Assembly: GCA_009760855.2 (NCBI GenBank)
Contig: WPIO01000238.1
Span: forward strand, 124,001-188,000
Origin: Cristatella mucedo
Lineage: Eukaryota; Bryozoa; Phylactolaemata; Cristatellidae
Length of the DNA: 64,000 nucleotides
Reading direction: 5' to 3'
The notes under the pieces were generated by a model. It had not been told where the DNA came from and did no database searches. It worked only from the letters and a program-made list of their open reading frames with translations. This document shows, piece after piece, positions 46,401-57,841 of this stretch. How positions within the stretch are numbered: the stretch's first letter is position 1; each line of letters begins with the position of its first letter. The translations under genes and the position numbers were made by a program.

Positions 46401-49400
46401 TCGATGCTTTTCGAAGGGATGTCTTTCCATGCCTATGTAAAAGAATAAAAGTCGTTACGTTTCATGAAGCCAAGCCGGGGCTACTCATGCTGTCGATCGT
46501 ACATGACGCAAGCTGTTGGCCGTGTAACGCAGCTGCGACTCGGTTATGACCAGAAAAATACCTCCCAGACGAACAACTGCAAGCTATAAGTAGCTGCATT
46601 CTATCTGTCCATTCAATCGCAGTTAACAGTTATGCCAGGTGATTTATTATGACCCAGCTGTTCGATCTCATCATTTTATCCTGCCCAGTGAAATCGAGCT
46701 AATTGCCTCCAACAGCCCCGCCCAGCGAGCGGCTCTTGTTTTCGAACTTCGATTCATCTGCCATTTATAAATAGCTTTTCGAGAAGCTGCAGTTTCAGTT
46801 AGTCGACACCGCACAGTTGAAAATCGCTCATTTTGGATATCGCAAGCGGATCGCAGTTCAAAAGTGCAGCGCCACTCACTAGGCCGGGCCGTTGGAGGCC
46901 GTTGGCATGTGAATGCAAAGATTCAATACCATCAAATGCTGTGGGTTAATCCGGAACACTATTACCTGTACTGTAGAATTAAAGCCGAAGTTGCAATGGT
47001 TATTTCAGAAGTTACAGGTGGATCGAAGTTCCACATTGCAGGGGTAATCATTGCAGGGAACTCGCTACGCTTCGCCGTTGGAGGCAATTTAAATAGGAAA
47101 GTTCATGCGCATTGCGTGAACTTTGGTGGAGCTTTACTTCGGGTGCTTCTTAAGCCATTTCGGCAACGGGTTAATATTCAGATAATCTAGGCATATAATT
47201 GCTAGGTCGAGGATCCTATTTTGGGGTAAGGGTCTTTGAAAATAGTTGGAAATATATGGAATTGCTATTAGTCCTCATAGATCTAAGCAGCGAAAAGCTG
47301 CAGCCACTGCTCCGAGCTTTAGCACTTCATTCATCGCGCGTTTAAAGTCTTCTTGATGCTAAAAATTACTCGTTACTAAACCACAAGTCGAATAGGAATG
47401 AAATACAATGCAACATTGAAAGTCAATCTGGCATTGTCGTTTAAGTTCTCAACGGCTGAGCTAACACTGAATTAATTCATGCATTGCATAATGCATAAAC
47501 GAGCCGAAGGCCGTTTGGCGAGGGACTGAACGCAGGCACAGTTACTCGTAGGCAGAAGCAATTCGAGGGGAATCGATCCCGAAAGCTACAGCTTTTTAGA
47601 TGCGTGGTCTACGATTGAGCTGTGAAAACTTACTTTAGTTATCTACTCCTAGCTTAAAGCCGTGGCTTCTAAGGATCGTTTAGGCGCCAAAGCCCAATAC
47701 TAGATGTACTGCCCGAATTCACGTGCGTGCTTTCCATTGCTGAGCGAATCGAGAGTTGTGATCGCTGAGAGAATGGACTGGTCGCTGGGCGTTAAGAGAG
47801 TGCTGGCCGAAGGCTCGAGAGGTCTCGACGGTGCTCGGCAGACACGTTCGTTTATGCCCACGTGGTTGGTTGGTTGCTCACGCTCAGAGTGGGCAAATGT
47901 AAAGCGCCTAGAAAGAGATTAAGTTCTCTGAGGGCGCTTTATCAAGTGCAATATTATTATTCTTATTAAAAATGTTCACTGGCTTTAGGGAGCCGGCCTT
48001 TTTTTGGAGTGGTGTTTGGGCACTAGGCGAAAATAGCCAGCAGTGCCGCCTCTGGCTATTTTCGCCATACTGTAGAGACCTACTACTGTGTAGGGTGGTC
48101 GTCCAGGTTAGTGTTTTCGAGCAATGTGGGGATAACGCTGCACTATGGGTGCGGCGACACTTTGCTCTAGCAAATGAAGTTAAGTAAAATCGCCTATTTG
48201 TTCGCTTAGTATCTCAGCCCAGTTCATGCCAACGAACTCACGACCCCTTGGTCCCTCCCCGGTTTGACCCTGGGTTAAGGCACTCGCCTTTAATGTCCGA
48301 GGTCAACATGAATGCATTGATGGCCGAGGTCATGGAGTCGAGCCCTTCGGCATATGTGAAGCGGCTGAATTGAGATAAAGTTCTCTCATGGCGCTATACG
48401 CATGCATTATATATAATTTTTAAGGTGAATATAGGTATTGTAGCGCCACAAACGCTGGAGGCAAGGTTACCTGATTATTTCCCACCACTTCGTGCACCAA
48501 ACCCGCAGTCGGCAGTTGGCTATGCCGCTTGGCAAGCAGCGGGGTACACGTCTCCCTTCGCCTAACGTTACATACGTGCTTACATTACATTACATTATGT
48601 GATTGCACGTCTCCTTCACCTTGCGTTCCGCGTTAAAAAGCCGAGTTTCATTGACGGTAGCTTACAATAAAGCTGCAAAGTCACGTATAAGAAATTAGCC
48701 TTCATTTTGGTAAGGTGCTGGCTGCTGAAACGAAACTTTACCATGCTGCCACCTGATAACCAAATGCTGGATTCAACAGTAGAGTAATCCATCTTGTGTG
48801 CATCATGGGAGCAGTTACCTTTGATCGATGAGAGACGTAAGATCATGAACAAATGGCAACATGGTACCTTTTGAAAACAAATTCCTCGGCTGCTTATGCA
48901 AGAGCCACTGTATCTAAAAACTGCGTATGCAAACACAGTGTCTGCTCGCCGCCGGCGCGCTAGAGAGTCCACTGAGACTCATCAAACACTGCCACTCATT
49001 TGGACATTGAATGCTTTACGCATTTGGAGAATTCACCGTTTCTTTTGGCAGGCCGTAGCTTTTGCACAGCTATACAGGGTCTTTGTGACAAACTTTTAGA
49101 ATTACATCGTGTGCTATGCTCTTCGACAGTGGCACGAAACCGAAAACAATGAAAAATTGTGAATCGCTACTATTCAGGGCATTTTGTGCTGAACTCTCTT
49201 AGCCCGATGTGTACTGCGGAAGTATCACTGACAGTAGTTAACTAGTAAACGTGATAAACTTCGCATTTATGTATAGAGAACAGCTTATCCACAGAACAGA
49301 GATCCTGAACGGCTTTAACCGTGGCTAGCAGTGGGGAATAGAGAGAGAGAGTTGCATGCTGAGGGACTGGAACCTGGATCATGCAGTGCAAGCACCTTAC

Positions 49401-51873
49401 CACTGGACTAGAACCACACGCTCAGTACGCAGACGGGTTGCCAGCCATATGACCGGCAAATGCTGCACTCGCTGTTGCTCGCCTATCTTCCTGGACGCCC
49501 TACGCAGACGTTGCACAATAACGTCAGTTCCACACATCTGCCCAACAGATAATGCTTTGTCAAGGCACTCAACTGGGACGATCTGAAGGACGGCAAGCCT
49601 TCTGTAGCTTTAGAACTCGACGGTACGGCAGCCGTAGGCGTGACTGAGACTGATAGTCACGCGCACGGAACTCGTGATGTAACTTTCCGAGAATCGAATG
49701 GTTTGCATTTCTCGCTTAAAAAGAAGCCACTTTCCTTCAAAACTCTTTGAGTCGAAGGAAAACCGACGCAGCGTCGCACTCCGACGTCGCATCAGCAGCG
49801 AAGAGCTCCGCTCGTTGTGGCCCTTTTATCGAAGAGCGCTACTCGCAAGTCGACAGCACGACCGCAAGGTGGCGCGCACCGCGGCGCCTCGCGTACTCCC
49901 GCTGTGAGCTGCGCAGCAGCACAGACAAGAATAGCAATGGCGGCCAAGAATAGCAATGGCGGTGGCGAGGAGAACTCGCCGAGGCGGTGGCGGCGGCGGA
50001 GACTCGTTGGGTAGATTCGTTGCAGGGCGTCGGTCAGAGGAAGGGAAGGGGATGACTAATACGGGAATACTTACAGGAAGCTGCCGAACAATGAGATTCT
50101 CCAATCCGTCAACCACTGCGACGCACGTCGCGTAGTTTCTGATTTCTTTGCAAATCTTGGCAACGTATATGAATTTCGTCAACAAAGTCAATTGGCTCTG
50201 ACAACATACAAAAAAGAGGAATACAACTATAATTTGCATGGCGGTAGAGAGATTAGGTCGAACCAATGGCACGCAACGAGCTCAGGCTAAGCAGTGTACA
50301 GCGTTGCACTCCCCCACGTGACCGCAAGCGATGCTCAGCTCGTGAATGAATGCGAATTATGCGAATTATACAGGACTCAAATTCAAACCCAAACTAGAGC
50401 CCCTCAGCGCTTTCACGCAGTCTCAAGCGACTCATTAAGTCCCAGATAAATTGAAATCAACAAATTTAGTTTAGGTCTTAGTTGTTTCATCTTTAGAATT
50501 TGCTCCCTCTGTCTGTCTGCACCCGTCGCACTTCGAAGGCAAATGTAGCAGCTGCAGTACCTAATCCGAGTTACAGCGGCATACCATTACAAAACTTTTA
50601 TTCGTAACACGTAGAAATACGAAGAAGAAAAGCCTGCACGGACGTCAAGCTTTCCACAGCACTGTAGGCTGCGTGACGCAGGAAGAAGCCCCGCCCGTAG
50701 AAGACGCGACGGAACTAGAAAGACTCCGTTCGTCACTCGTGACGTCATTCGCCTGTTATAAAAATAATGGCTGATCTAACAGCCTCATTTGTATAGCGCA
50801 AAACAGCCTAAATGGCTATCACCGCCGCTTGCACTTGGCAATAAAGTATCGCCCACCGCAGGATTCGAACAGACGAATTCGGTCGTGAAGAGCGACCTTA
50901 CCTCCTGGGCTATCGCGGCATCTTCCGAATGCAGAGTCTTAGCGTTGACGCGAGTGCCGGACGCCGCGCTGCTGGGGCTCACCGACGGTCGTACGCGCCA
51001 CCGCCGCTCACCTTGACCGAGCTGCAGCTGACGAGCTCGGCGGCGACCCAGTAGGACAGGCTCTGCGAGTGCTCGACCATGCACTGGATGGCGGCGTCGT
51101 GCGAGTAGGAGCCGACGAACAGACTTGCGGCTCCCGAGCCAGTAGCAGCTTCGTCCCAGACGCCGCCCCTGCGAGAGCGCGGTTTTCGGCGTAGCAGACT
51201 TCGGCCGCGGGTGCGATTGCAGACGCGAGCACGCGCAGCCAGCGCGTCGAGATGCGGCGGCTTGAGAACATAACCGATAGCATGATAGTAAAGTAAAACC
51301 AGATTGAAAGGTCGGCTGACTCAGCAGTCTTATTTCCATGGCAACAGAGTAGCCTTTAGCGGCTATCGAAAGCCTCACCACTCGCTGTGTAACGTTGCCG
51401 GCTGCTGCTGCTGGACTGGAGCCCAAATTACAAATTCCAAAAATTACAAAATAAAAATTACAAAAAACCAATTAAAAAATTACAAAATTCAAAATCACAA
51501 AAAATACCAAATTACAAAATACAAATTGTCGCGAAGCACGAGCACGCTGCCCCTTCGCTAAGGCCTGGGGGCTTAACCCGCACAGCTGAAGTCTGCTGGT
51601 GAGAGCGTAAGAGTGGTTTTCATGGCAGCTCGTTGGCTAGAGCACGATGGCACGTAGAGCCCGAATTTGCGGTTAGCTCTCCACTCGAAGTATTATTGCT
51701 CGGCCCCCAGCCTTTCCACCAGCGGTCCGTACTGTGGGTATGTCATCGCTGTCACGTGGTTCCGCCCCAGCCGACTTTCTGTCCGCCCAACGGTCGCGAT
51801 CCTTGCCGACGCGTGACGCGTTCCTTGCCGCTACATTCACTTTCTGCCTGTGCGTCGGCCTGCATGCACGCTA

Positions 51874-51968
<95 letters not shown>

Positions 51969-54437
51969 CACCAAGTGCTCCGGAGCAGCACGCACGACGG
52001 CCGCTATATCATATAATACAGCCGTCTTCGACAACGCAACAACTCGCTTGTGGGGGCTTCGCTCTCCGTAGCACCGCCATCGCGGGCCCACGAGCCCCTA
52101 CAGTACTTCGGCGCTCTGTCTTTCTGGATTTTGTAACGGCTAAGTCACGACAAGCTGAGGTGAGCGCCATCGCTCGAGGATCTTTTGAATGGCTAGGGTA
52201 ATGCAGCCAGTCACTGCAGCCAAACAGCTCTCAGCTGCATTCGCTGGTATCAAGTGTCAAGGCCGTCGCCGGGCGGGCCGGGTGAGCGGACGATCGCAGG
52301 GGCGGCGGTCCGTCGCGTTTGACATGCGTCGCTGCAGAGCAGCGACGGCAAAGCGCTCTGTAGGCTGGCCGCTCGTAATCGCGAGCGCTGCCGGCACTAG
52401 CGAGGCAGCCCGAGGAAGGAGGTTAGCCCAAGTACTAGTCAGCCGACGAACGCCAAAAATTGAACTCATTGTCCATTAGCTCCGAAGCTGCTGATTTCGC
52501 CTGACTAAGTACGTCAAGCCTTTCCGTACTCGGATAGCCGGCAGGCAGTTGCCATCTCTCGGCTAATTCAGGCCGCACCGAGCTTCACTTGCAGATGCTC
52601 CACTGCCGGCAGCGTGCGAATGTGGCAAGTGGGTGCTGGAGCCTGACGTCGGTCGTGACGTCATTGCGTGCAGGCGAAGCAATATGGTTGGCATCTCTAT
52701 GTGTGTCAATCATAGCTGATTTAACAGCCTTATTTGCGTAGCGTCAAAAGAGCCTTGTCGGCTTTCACCGCCGCTGGCAGTTGACATTAAGGAATCGCCT
52801 AACTGCAGAATTCGAACCCATGACCTAGGTCGTGAAGAGCGAGCACCCTACCTCCTGGGCAATTGCTGCCCAATAAATAACTACCAGCAAAAAGCGAATT
52901 TTTCAAAACTCCAGCTGCAGGTAGTGGAACGTTAAATTGACGTAAGGGTTAGGGGTACGAATGTCTAATGGTCGTGAAGGAGAGAGTCCAACTGCTAAAT
53001 GAATTTAATTGATATAGCGGGATAACCAATTAATAAAGAACTGTAAAGTTAAAACCTCGTTTTCACCGAATGCCATCGTGCAGCCTGCGCCAAGCACTGA
53101 GGCAGCCGCCGAGGCCGAGCGACGGCGGCATGGGAAACGAAATCACGAATCCCTGAGGAGCGGAGAGGAGCTGAGGAGCGGAGTGAAGGAGAGAAAGCAG
53201 AGGAGCGGAGTGAAGGAGAGGAGCTGAGGAGCGGAGTGAAAGAGAGGAGCGGAGTGAAGCGCTCTTTAACGCTCGCTGACTTACCTCGGGGTTGCCGAGT
53301 GGTTGAGCGAGGCGAGGCTTGCAGCGATACCCTGAGCTCGCGAGTTCAGGAAGTGCACCGGATGGCATCGCGAGAAAAATGTCTGCAAGGAGAGACGCGA
53401 GCGATGCCGGCCGATGCTTCGATCGTGCGTGAGCTTCGTGAAATGGTGGCGAGCTGGCGAGCAGGGGCGCTTTGCCGCTGCCGGCGTCGGCTTCGACATG
53501 GCCCTTACTTGCTCCATTAAGGTAAGCTGCTCAGCGATCGTCTGCGACGAGTAGTCGGACAGCGAGAATGCTTCCGTCTTTCGAGCGCAGGCTGCGTGGT
53601 ACGGCGCCTTGTCTCGGTACGGGTCGTCTGCGTTGCGAATGCACGAGATGATTCCGCTCCGGCCTTTTTTGTACATCACCGTGGGTTTTCCGGAAGTGGA
53701 GTTTATTTTGAAGGACAGCTTCTGAAAGCGAAATGAGAGAATAGGACCTTCATGAAGAGTGACGAAGACGGTGACGACAACGACCACGAAGGCGAGCGCT
53801 GCCGCAAGCGCACTCGCAGCAGCTGCCGGGCTAGCTAGCTCAGCTCCGGAGAAATCGGTTCGCCCGGTGGTGATTTTCTACCGCTTCGAGGTCGCGATTC
53901 GTGAAACCACCAGAGAGGCGACTGCGGTGACACCGCGTACCCGCCACTACCCCGGAAGTCAGCCGTCCGACAAGAGTTTTCGCGGCTGACGCCTATCACT
54001 AAGACAAAGTGCTTGCCGGCGCCGCGAGGGCCGATGTGGGCGGCAGGCGTGGACTCGTGGAGCCTAGTCGGCTCGTGCTAAGCTTGTTCACTCGTGTTGC
54101 TGACGAGCTCGCGGCGACGCCCGCTCAAATGGCGTCGGGCGAAGTGTTGGACGATGCGGTGAGGCCAACGTGACTTCACACAGTGCAATGGTGATCGTAC
54201 GTACTTTGCGAATACCCGCCGCCTGCGACGGCGCAGACGAAGCCGCGGCTGCAGCCGCCACCGGTGCGTTTGGCACCGGCGGCAGCAGCAGCGGCGGCGT
54301 CGCACTGTCGTCGCCGTGCTTGCTCGGCGCTTTCCTTCGTCCTGTCGCCTGCTCGACAATGGACGGCACGCTCAGCTCTGTCACGCTCCGGACGGGAACG
54401 TCGGCGAGAGTCAGATACGAGTCCGGACGAGAACGTC

Positions 54438-54487
<50 letters not shown>

Positions 54488-55747
54488 GAGAGCTGTTGGT
54501 GGCTAGCACGCCCCCGAGCTTTCACCTAAGCTTCGAATTCGGCCGCAGGCGGCCGCAGGCAGTGCTCCCAGTCGGCGGCGGCGGCGACAGGCGAGTCGCC
54601 TCCGCTAGCACTTCTAACAGGCGGGGCAAGAGTTTCGCTGCACTGCGCCGCCGACCTTGGCCGTCTGCTGCCACTCGCGATCGCCGAGCATGAGCGCCAC
54701 GTCGATGTCGTCACGGAGGGAGGCGTTGATGTGGCTCAGATCGTTCTTGCGACCCGCCGAGAGATCCTCGAGCAGCTGGAAGAGCCACTCGGCGCGAGCT
54801 GGATGGTGCTCAGCCACCTACGCGGCCGCCCGCAGGAGAGTCGAGCTGCTGCTGCTTCGCGGGCTTCTCTGCGCAGGGGTCACTTGCCGCTCGCCAAGCT
54901 GCTCCGTGCCAGACGCTGGCGGCGGGGGAAGAGCACGTCACCGACGTCGCTCTCAAGGGGGGGGGGGGCCTCGAGCGGCGACTTACGCAGTCCTGCAGGA
55001 AAGCGGTAAAGGCGTCCTGCAGCGAGTCGTCGTGCTTGAAGTCGACGGAGTAGTAGCCCTCCAGCCAAGCCTGCAGCAAGTCGAGCGCTCGGCTCGAAAC
55101 CTTGACCCTCTCCTCCCTGTGCTCCGGCTCCCTGCGAGTAACGGAGAGCGAGCACTTCCTAGAGGTGGCCTCCGACTGTCAGCTCGTCGACCTCGGACCT
55201 CTCTCCGCGCCCGTCGTCGCCCTTAGCGGTCGGTCGCTTCTGGGCGCCACTCCCGAGGTCGCTCCGGGGGTTTCGGCTGCGGCGGCGGCTGCCGCGAAGC
55301 TTCTAGCGAGTTCGCGGCGGAGGTGCTGGGATTGTAGCAATTCGAAGCATTCGAAGTTGGCAGCCAGAAAGAGCGAAACGCTCGCAGAAGAAGAAGGCCC
55401 GAAGGTTTCACGTTTTACGTCACCCCGGCTCCACATTTCCATACGGCCTTCGAACCCGTTGGAAGCAACAACGGGCAGCCAACAGCCAGAGAGGTTCGAC
55501 AGTCACGACCCGGACGGTCACACAAGTCCGGCAGCGAAATCGCGTTCACCGAGAGCGAGCGGCAGGCAGGCTCTCTGCTGCGCTAGCACGGTAGGGGCCG
55601 ACGTCTGAGCTGCCCCAGCAGCGCGATACTCACAGCAGAGTCGCCGACTCGTACTTCGCCGCGATCAGGCTCAGCAGCTGACTAGGCGCGGCAAAATATC
55701 GGTAGCTGTAGAAGAAGTGGTGAGCGTATTGCTGGGAATAGCAGCCC
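43475..55747 (-). CDS. Ras-family GTPase exchange factor with REM and CDC25-homology domains
   Basis: The CDC25-homology domain strips GDP from Ras/Rap/Ral GTPases; the REM domain braces it. Exons (minus strand): 55747-55634, 55131-54987, 54817-54656, about 54400-54205, 53721-53509, [missing], 51168-51012, 50197-50075, 46432-46382, 46196-46122, 45630-45473, 43697-43475. Catalytic motifs in order: SSQTIAEQLTLMEQ, CMVEHSQSLSYWVAAELVSC, LLTKFIYVAKICKEIRNYAT, AWKDIPSKSIEELKSVK, TLPSVLLFVLHIQQLEQGAF, MYKWSKMKNIAKAVDQIRLF. These correspond to 'LA.QLTL.E', 'F...S.WVATEI', 'FI.IAK.CRELRNF', 'TWEKLPSK', 'PF...L.DLTFI..G' and 'INF.KMR.IA..I..I..FQ' of the family. Phases agree across 51168-43475. A phase-0-to-2 exon (the 'ELF..I' helix) is missing between 53509 and 51168. 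The 46196-46122 exon is less sure. The basic tail (KWANAIRKLKGAFGS) may bind membranes. The subfamily is unassigned. Confidence 0.85.
43698..45472 (-). other. Last intron of the RasGEF gene
   Basis: GTGAGT donor at 45472, TTTCAG acceptor at 43698. Contains the family A SINE at 44395. Open frames at 43928 (plus) and 44006-44320 (minus) have no family motif. Confidence 0.75.
44395..44556 (+). mobile_element. tRNA-derived SINE, family A
   Basis: B-box GGGTTCGAATCC at 44444-44455, then GGGGATTCTTTATTGCCAAC and tail CAATACAAATGAGGCTTTTAA. Lies antisense in the last intron of the RasGEF. Confidence 0.8.
47896..47970 (+). mobile_element. LINE 3' tail fragment
   Basis: GTAAAGCGCCTAGAAAGAGA, TTAAGTTCTCTGAGGGCGCT, TTATCAAGTGCAATATTATT. 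Only the last 75 bp are present. Confidence 0.85.
48026..48066. repeat. Perfect 15-bp inverted repeat with 11-nt loop
   Basis: Arms 48026-48040 (GGCGAAAATAGCCAG) and 48052-48066 match fully. Confidence 0.93.
48259..48420 (+). mobile_element. tRNA-derived SINE, family B, with LINE-like tail
   Basis: CTGGGTTAAGGCACTCGCC (A-box), GGAGTCGAGCCC (B-box), then GAGATAAAGTTCTCTCATGG and CGCTATACGCATGC. The only plus-strand family B copy. Confidence 0.75.
49355..49413 (-). mobile_element. tRNA-related SINE head, antisense
   Basis: On the minus strand GTCCAGTGGTAAGGTGCTTG (A-box) and CAGGTTCCAGTCC (B-box), 30-35 bp apart. No family tail found. Confidence 0.5.
50762..50932 (-). mobile_element. tRNA-derived SINE, family A
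   Basis: Minus strand: GCGATAGCCCAGGAGGTAAG (A-box), TTCGAATCCTGCGGTGGGCG (B-box and block), ending CGCTATACAAATGAGGCTGT. It ends about 80 bp from the RasGEF exon at 51012-51168, in the same sense. Confidence 0.83.
51741..52103 (+). repeat. Dispersed 0.3-kb repeat, copy 2, with expanded (CT)n
   Basis: Aligns with 30041-30335 from TGTCATCGCTGTCACGTGGT to CTACAG. The internal CT tract (51874-51964, about 90 bp) accounts for nearly all of the 68-bp length difference. Lies in the RasGEF intron between 53509 and 51168. Confidence 0.88.
52708..52872 (-). mobile_element. tRNA-derived SINE, family A
   Basis: Minus strand: CCCAGGAGGTAGGGTGCTCG (A-box), GGGTTCGAATTC (B-box), then CGCTACGCAAATAAGGCTGT at the 3' end. 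Confidence 0.8.
53150..53262 (+). repeat. Degenerate GAGGAGCGGAGTGAAGGAGA tandem repeat
   Basis: Four to five units of about 20-35 bp with internal deletions, in a RasGEF intron. Purine-rich on the plus strand. Confidence 0.8.
54205..54490 (-). other. Low-complexity linker exon of the RasGEF, preceded by a (CT)n acceptor tract
   Basis: The 3' border is firm: CGCAAA|GTACGT at 54205, phase 0. The reading frame gives VTELSVPSIVEQATGRRKAP, then a Pro/Ala-rich stretch (PPLLLPPVPNAP, AAAAAASSAPS), ending GIRK. On the sense strand the exon is preceded by a pure CT tract (plus-strand GA at 54438-54492) that may serve as the pyrimidine tract. The 5' border is undecided: GAGCAG|GCG keeps phase 0, and a border at CAACAG would make the CT array coding (Leu-Ser)n. 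Confidence 0.6.
54438..54492 (+). repeat. (GA)n microsatellite
   Basis: About 55 bp of GA with one interruption; CT on the RasGEF sense strand, immediately 5' of a linker exon. Confidence 0.94.
54656..55747 (-). other. REM (RasGEF_N) domain exons of the RasGEF
   Basis: Three exons in agreeing phase (2 then 0). The first reads AHHFFYSYRYFAAPSQLLSL, the classic 'F..TYR.F.....LL..L' start of a REM domain. The second reads KVSSRALDLLQAWLEGYYSV then DFKHDDSLQDAFTAFLQDC, the 'RV...L..WLE..F.DF' half. The third (AEWLFQLLEDLSAG...) is a helical extension. A poly-G run at 54959-54968 sits in the intron between the last two. Confidence 0.88.
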
Positions 55748-56132
55748 CTGGAAAAAAGATCGCTCGATGAAGGCTGGCCGTGCCACTGCTTGTGCTTCGA
55801 GCACAGCGGCAGTCGAGAAGCTTCAGAAGTTTCGTTTCTGAAGCTAGGGTGAATGCCTTGTGAATAGCCCGCTGATCGACAGCGGAGCCCTGCTCGCTCT
55901 GGGCTCAACCAACGGGTCTTACGCGGTGACGCGACGCTGCGACGTGCCCGATTTGGCGCTGAGCTCGAGTGGCGGAAGCCTGAGCGCTCGGCCGCTCTCC
56001 CCTTGCTTCGCCGATGGATGCTCCGCATACATCGCATCCGGGCTGGGTGAATCGACGAATCCGCTTAATTGACAGGAGAAGCGGCGGCGCACGAGAAAAT
56101 GCACTGGCCGAGTCTGAAGTACTTTCGCTAAC

Positions 56133-56282
56133 CTTCCTTTGCTTATCGTAAATATGGTGTGCAGCAGTGTCATTTGGGGTGCAGTCGAACTGCAGATAGC
56201 GAAGGCCGATATTGACGACCAAATCACTAATTGGGTCAAAGTGATATACAATTTTAGGATTGAATAATGCGCCAGGCACGAG
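56133..56282 (-). CDS. Probable upstream exon of the RasGEF gene (50 residues)
   Basis: Acceptor CTGCAG| and donor AAG|GTTAGC flank a 150-nt exon in phase 0 reading LVPGALFNPKIVYHFDPISD and DLVVNIGLRYLQFDCTPNDT. The other two frames do not look protein-like. The mixed beta-strand pattern with 'LQFDCTPNDTAAHHIYDKQ' hints at a ubiquitin-fold (RA/FERM-like) element, which is inference only. Phase does not join directly to the REM exon at 55747 (needs phase 2), so a small exon is missing between. Confidence 0.6.
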
Positions 56283-56624
56283 CTGCAGTCACGCAACTAT
56301 AAAGCATTATTTTTAAACTTAATAAAGTGAACGTTAGCAGTAAAATGAACCGCACTATAACACGAACTTCCTCAGAATTATACAGTACAATCTTTTCAAA
56401 ACATCGTGTAAGGGTTAGCGTAGCAAGTGACTGCTGAGAATAGATTTTCGTCTGGTACTTGTTTTTGTATCATATCGCCAACGTCAGAAGTTTAGAAACA
56501 TTTAGATAGGAATCAGACAGAAGCACAGCCAGGATGAAGTCAAATCTCGAGGCAACCAATCCTGAAAGCAAAATGACGGGCTTTCGGAAGGGCGGCCGCA
56601 TCGAAGAGTTAACTTTAGCTAATT

Positions 56625-56775
56625 CAGCTGCCTCATTTCTACATGGTGGCAGAGATGGCCCTTGGCGTCTTTCACCCACAAGTGCCTAGCCATAAGGGAT
56701 TGCCCACAGCAGGATTCGAACCCTCGATCTGGGTCGTAAAGTGCGAGCACTTTATACGGCCGCGCTACGAACAGC
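56625..56775 (-). mobile_element. tRNA-derived SINE, family A (degenerate tail)
   Basis: Minus strand: GTGCTCGCACTTTACGACCC, GGGTTCGAATCCTGC (B-box), TGGGCAATCCCTTATGGC, ending near AAATGAGGCAGCTGAATT. Confidence 0.75.
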
Positions 56776-56814
56776 AGCAGCGGCAGCGGCAGCCGATTCC
56801 GGTTCACCTTTGGC

Positions 56815-56912
56815 AACAATGACCACAGCCACTCGCCGATTCCGGTCCCGCTGGGCTGGTCTTTCCAGACGCATGGGCAGCCGCTAATCGGCGAGCGGCT
56901 GTGGTCATTTTT
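56815..56912. repeat. Long inverted repeat, about 24-30 bp arms, 44-bp spacer
   Basis: Arms 56818-56841 and 56886-56909 match at 23 of 24 pairs. Pairing extends outward to about 56812/56915 with one or two more mismatches (GGCAACAATGACC against GGTCATTTTTGCC). Confidence 0.92.
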
Positions 56913-57438
56913 GCCTAGATGTGCAGTTCGAGCACCTTAACCTGGAGCTAATAGTCAGTCCGAGGAGGGCCAAGTCCGCCGTTCCACCGCCGGTACTAGT
57001 ATTTGCCGGTATTAGTATTTGGCTGTCCGTCGATAGCGGACAAAATGCGATGCCATCACGTCAATAGACAAGTCAATAGCTGGCTTCGGTGGCAGCTCGA
57101 GATGTAGGCGATTTACCCGACGATGGTGCTGGCGAGGAAGCGAGGATGTTAGCATGCCTCTGCACTCAAACGCAGACGAAATATACTTGAATCTTAATAT
57201 AAATATAATATAATTAAAATTAAATTAAAATATAATTCTAATATAATTATAATAAAAATAGCTCTTTCGGCTACGGTCCTAAATCAAGGGCGCCGCCGGC
57301 AAATGCGAGGCGTGCAGAGGTTCACTATCGGAAATTGTTCAAAATCTGAGCGCTATTTTTGCTCTGACCTCGTCTTGAGCTCGTTTCTGAGACACGACCC
57401 TCAAGCTTTGGAAAAGTGTCGTTATTATCAGGCTCCCC

Positions 57439-57567
<129 letters not shown>

Positions 57568-57841
57568 AGGAGCACTCTAGGCCGGAGCGCCTCATCCAAT
57601 GCACTTAGTCTTTAAAAAACCAAACTATTGTAACTCGCCACCTCATGACAAGCTGTGCTGGGAATCGCCGATCCCTGCTGGCTCAACTGAAAGTTATGAT
57701 GGCCTGACACGTTGAAAAACGAAGCAAGTTCAAGTTGATCAACCCTCAGGAGCAGCAGTTGCTGCTACAGTTAAGCTGGCTTCCGGCTGCGCCGCGAACT
57801 TCCTTTCCAACGCTGCTTGCCGCCTTGTTTGAATGTCTTAC

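Larger units (their letters stand above)
46433..50074 (-). other. Intron of the RasGEF gene (3.6 kb)
   Basis: Between GTAAGT at 50074 and ACATAG at 46433; both borders are in phase 0. Contains a LINE tail (47896), a hairpin (48026), a family B SINE (48259) and a SINE-like head (49355). The plus-strand open frame near 46864 has no recognisable motif. Confidence 0.75.

Noticed and set aside
46864-47190. 108-codon plus-strand open frame
   Set aside because: Lies antisense in a RasGEF intron; no recognised motif and no supporting splice signals.
48616-48972. Minus-strand segment resembling the RasGEF 'P..P....LT.L' motif (TMLPFVHDLTSLID)
   Set aside because: That position of the domain is already filled by the exon at 45473-45630 with correct phase; this one would duplicate it.
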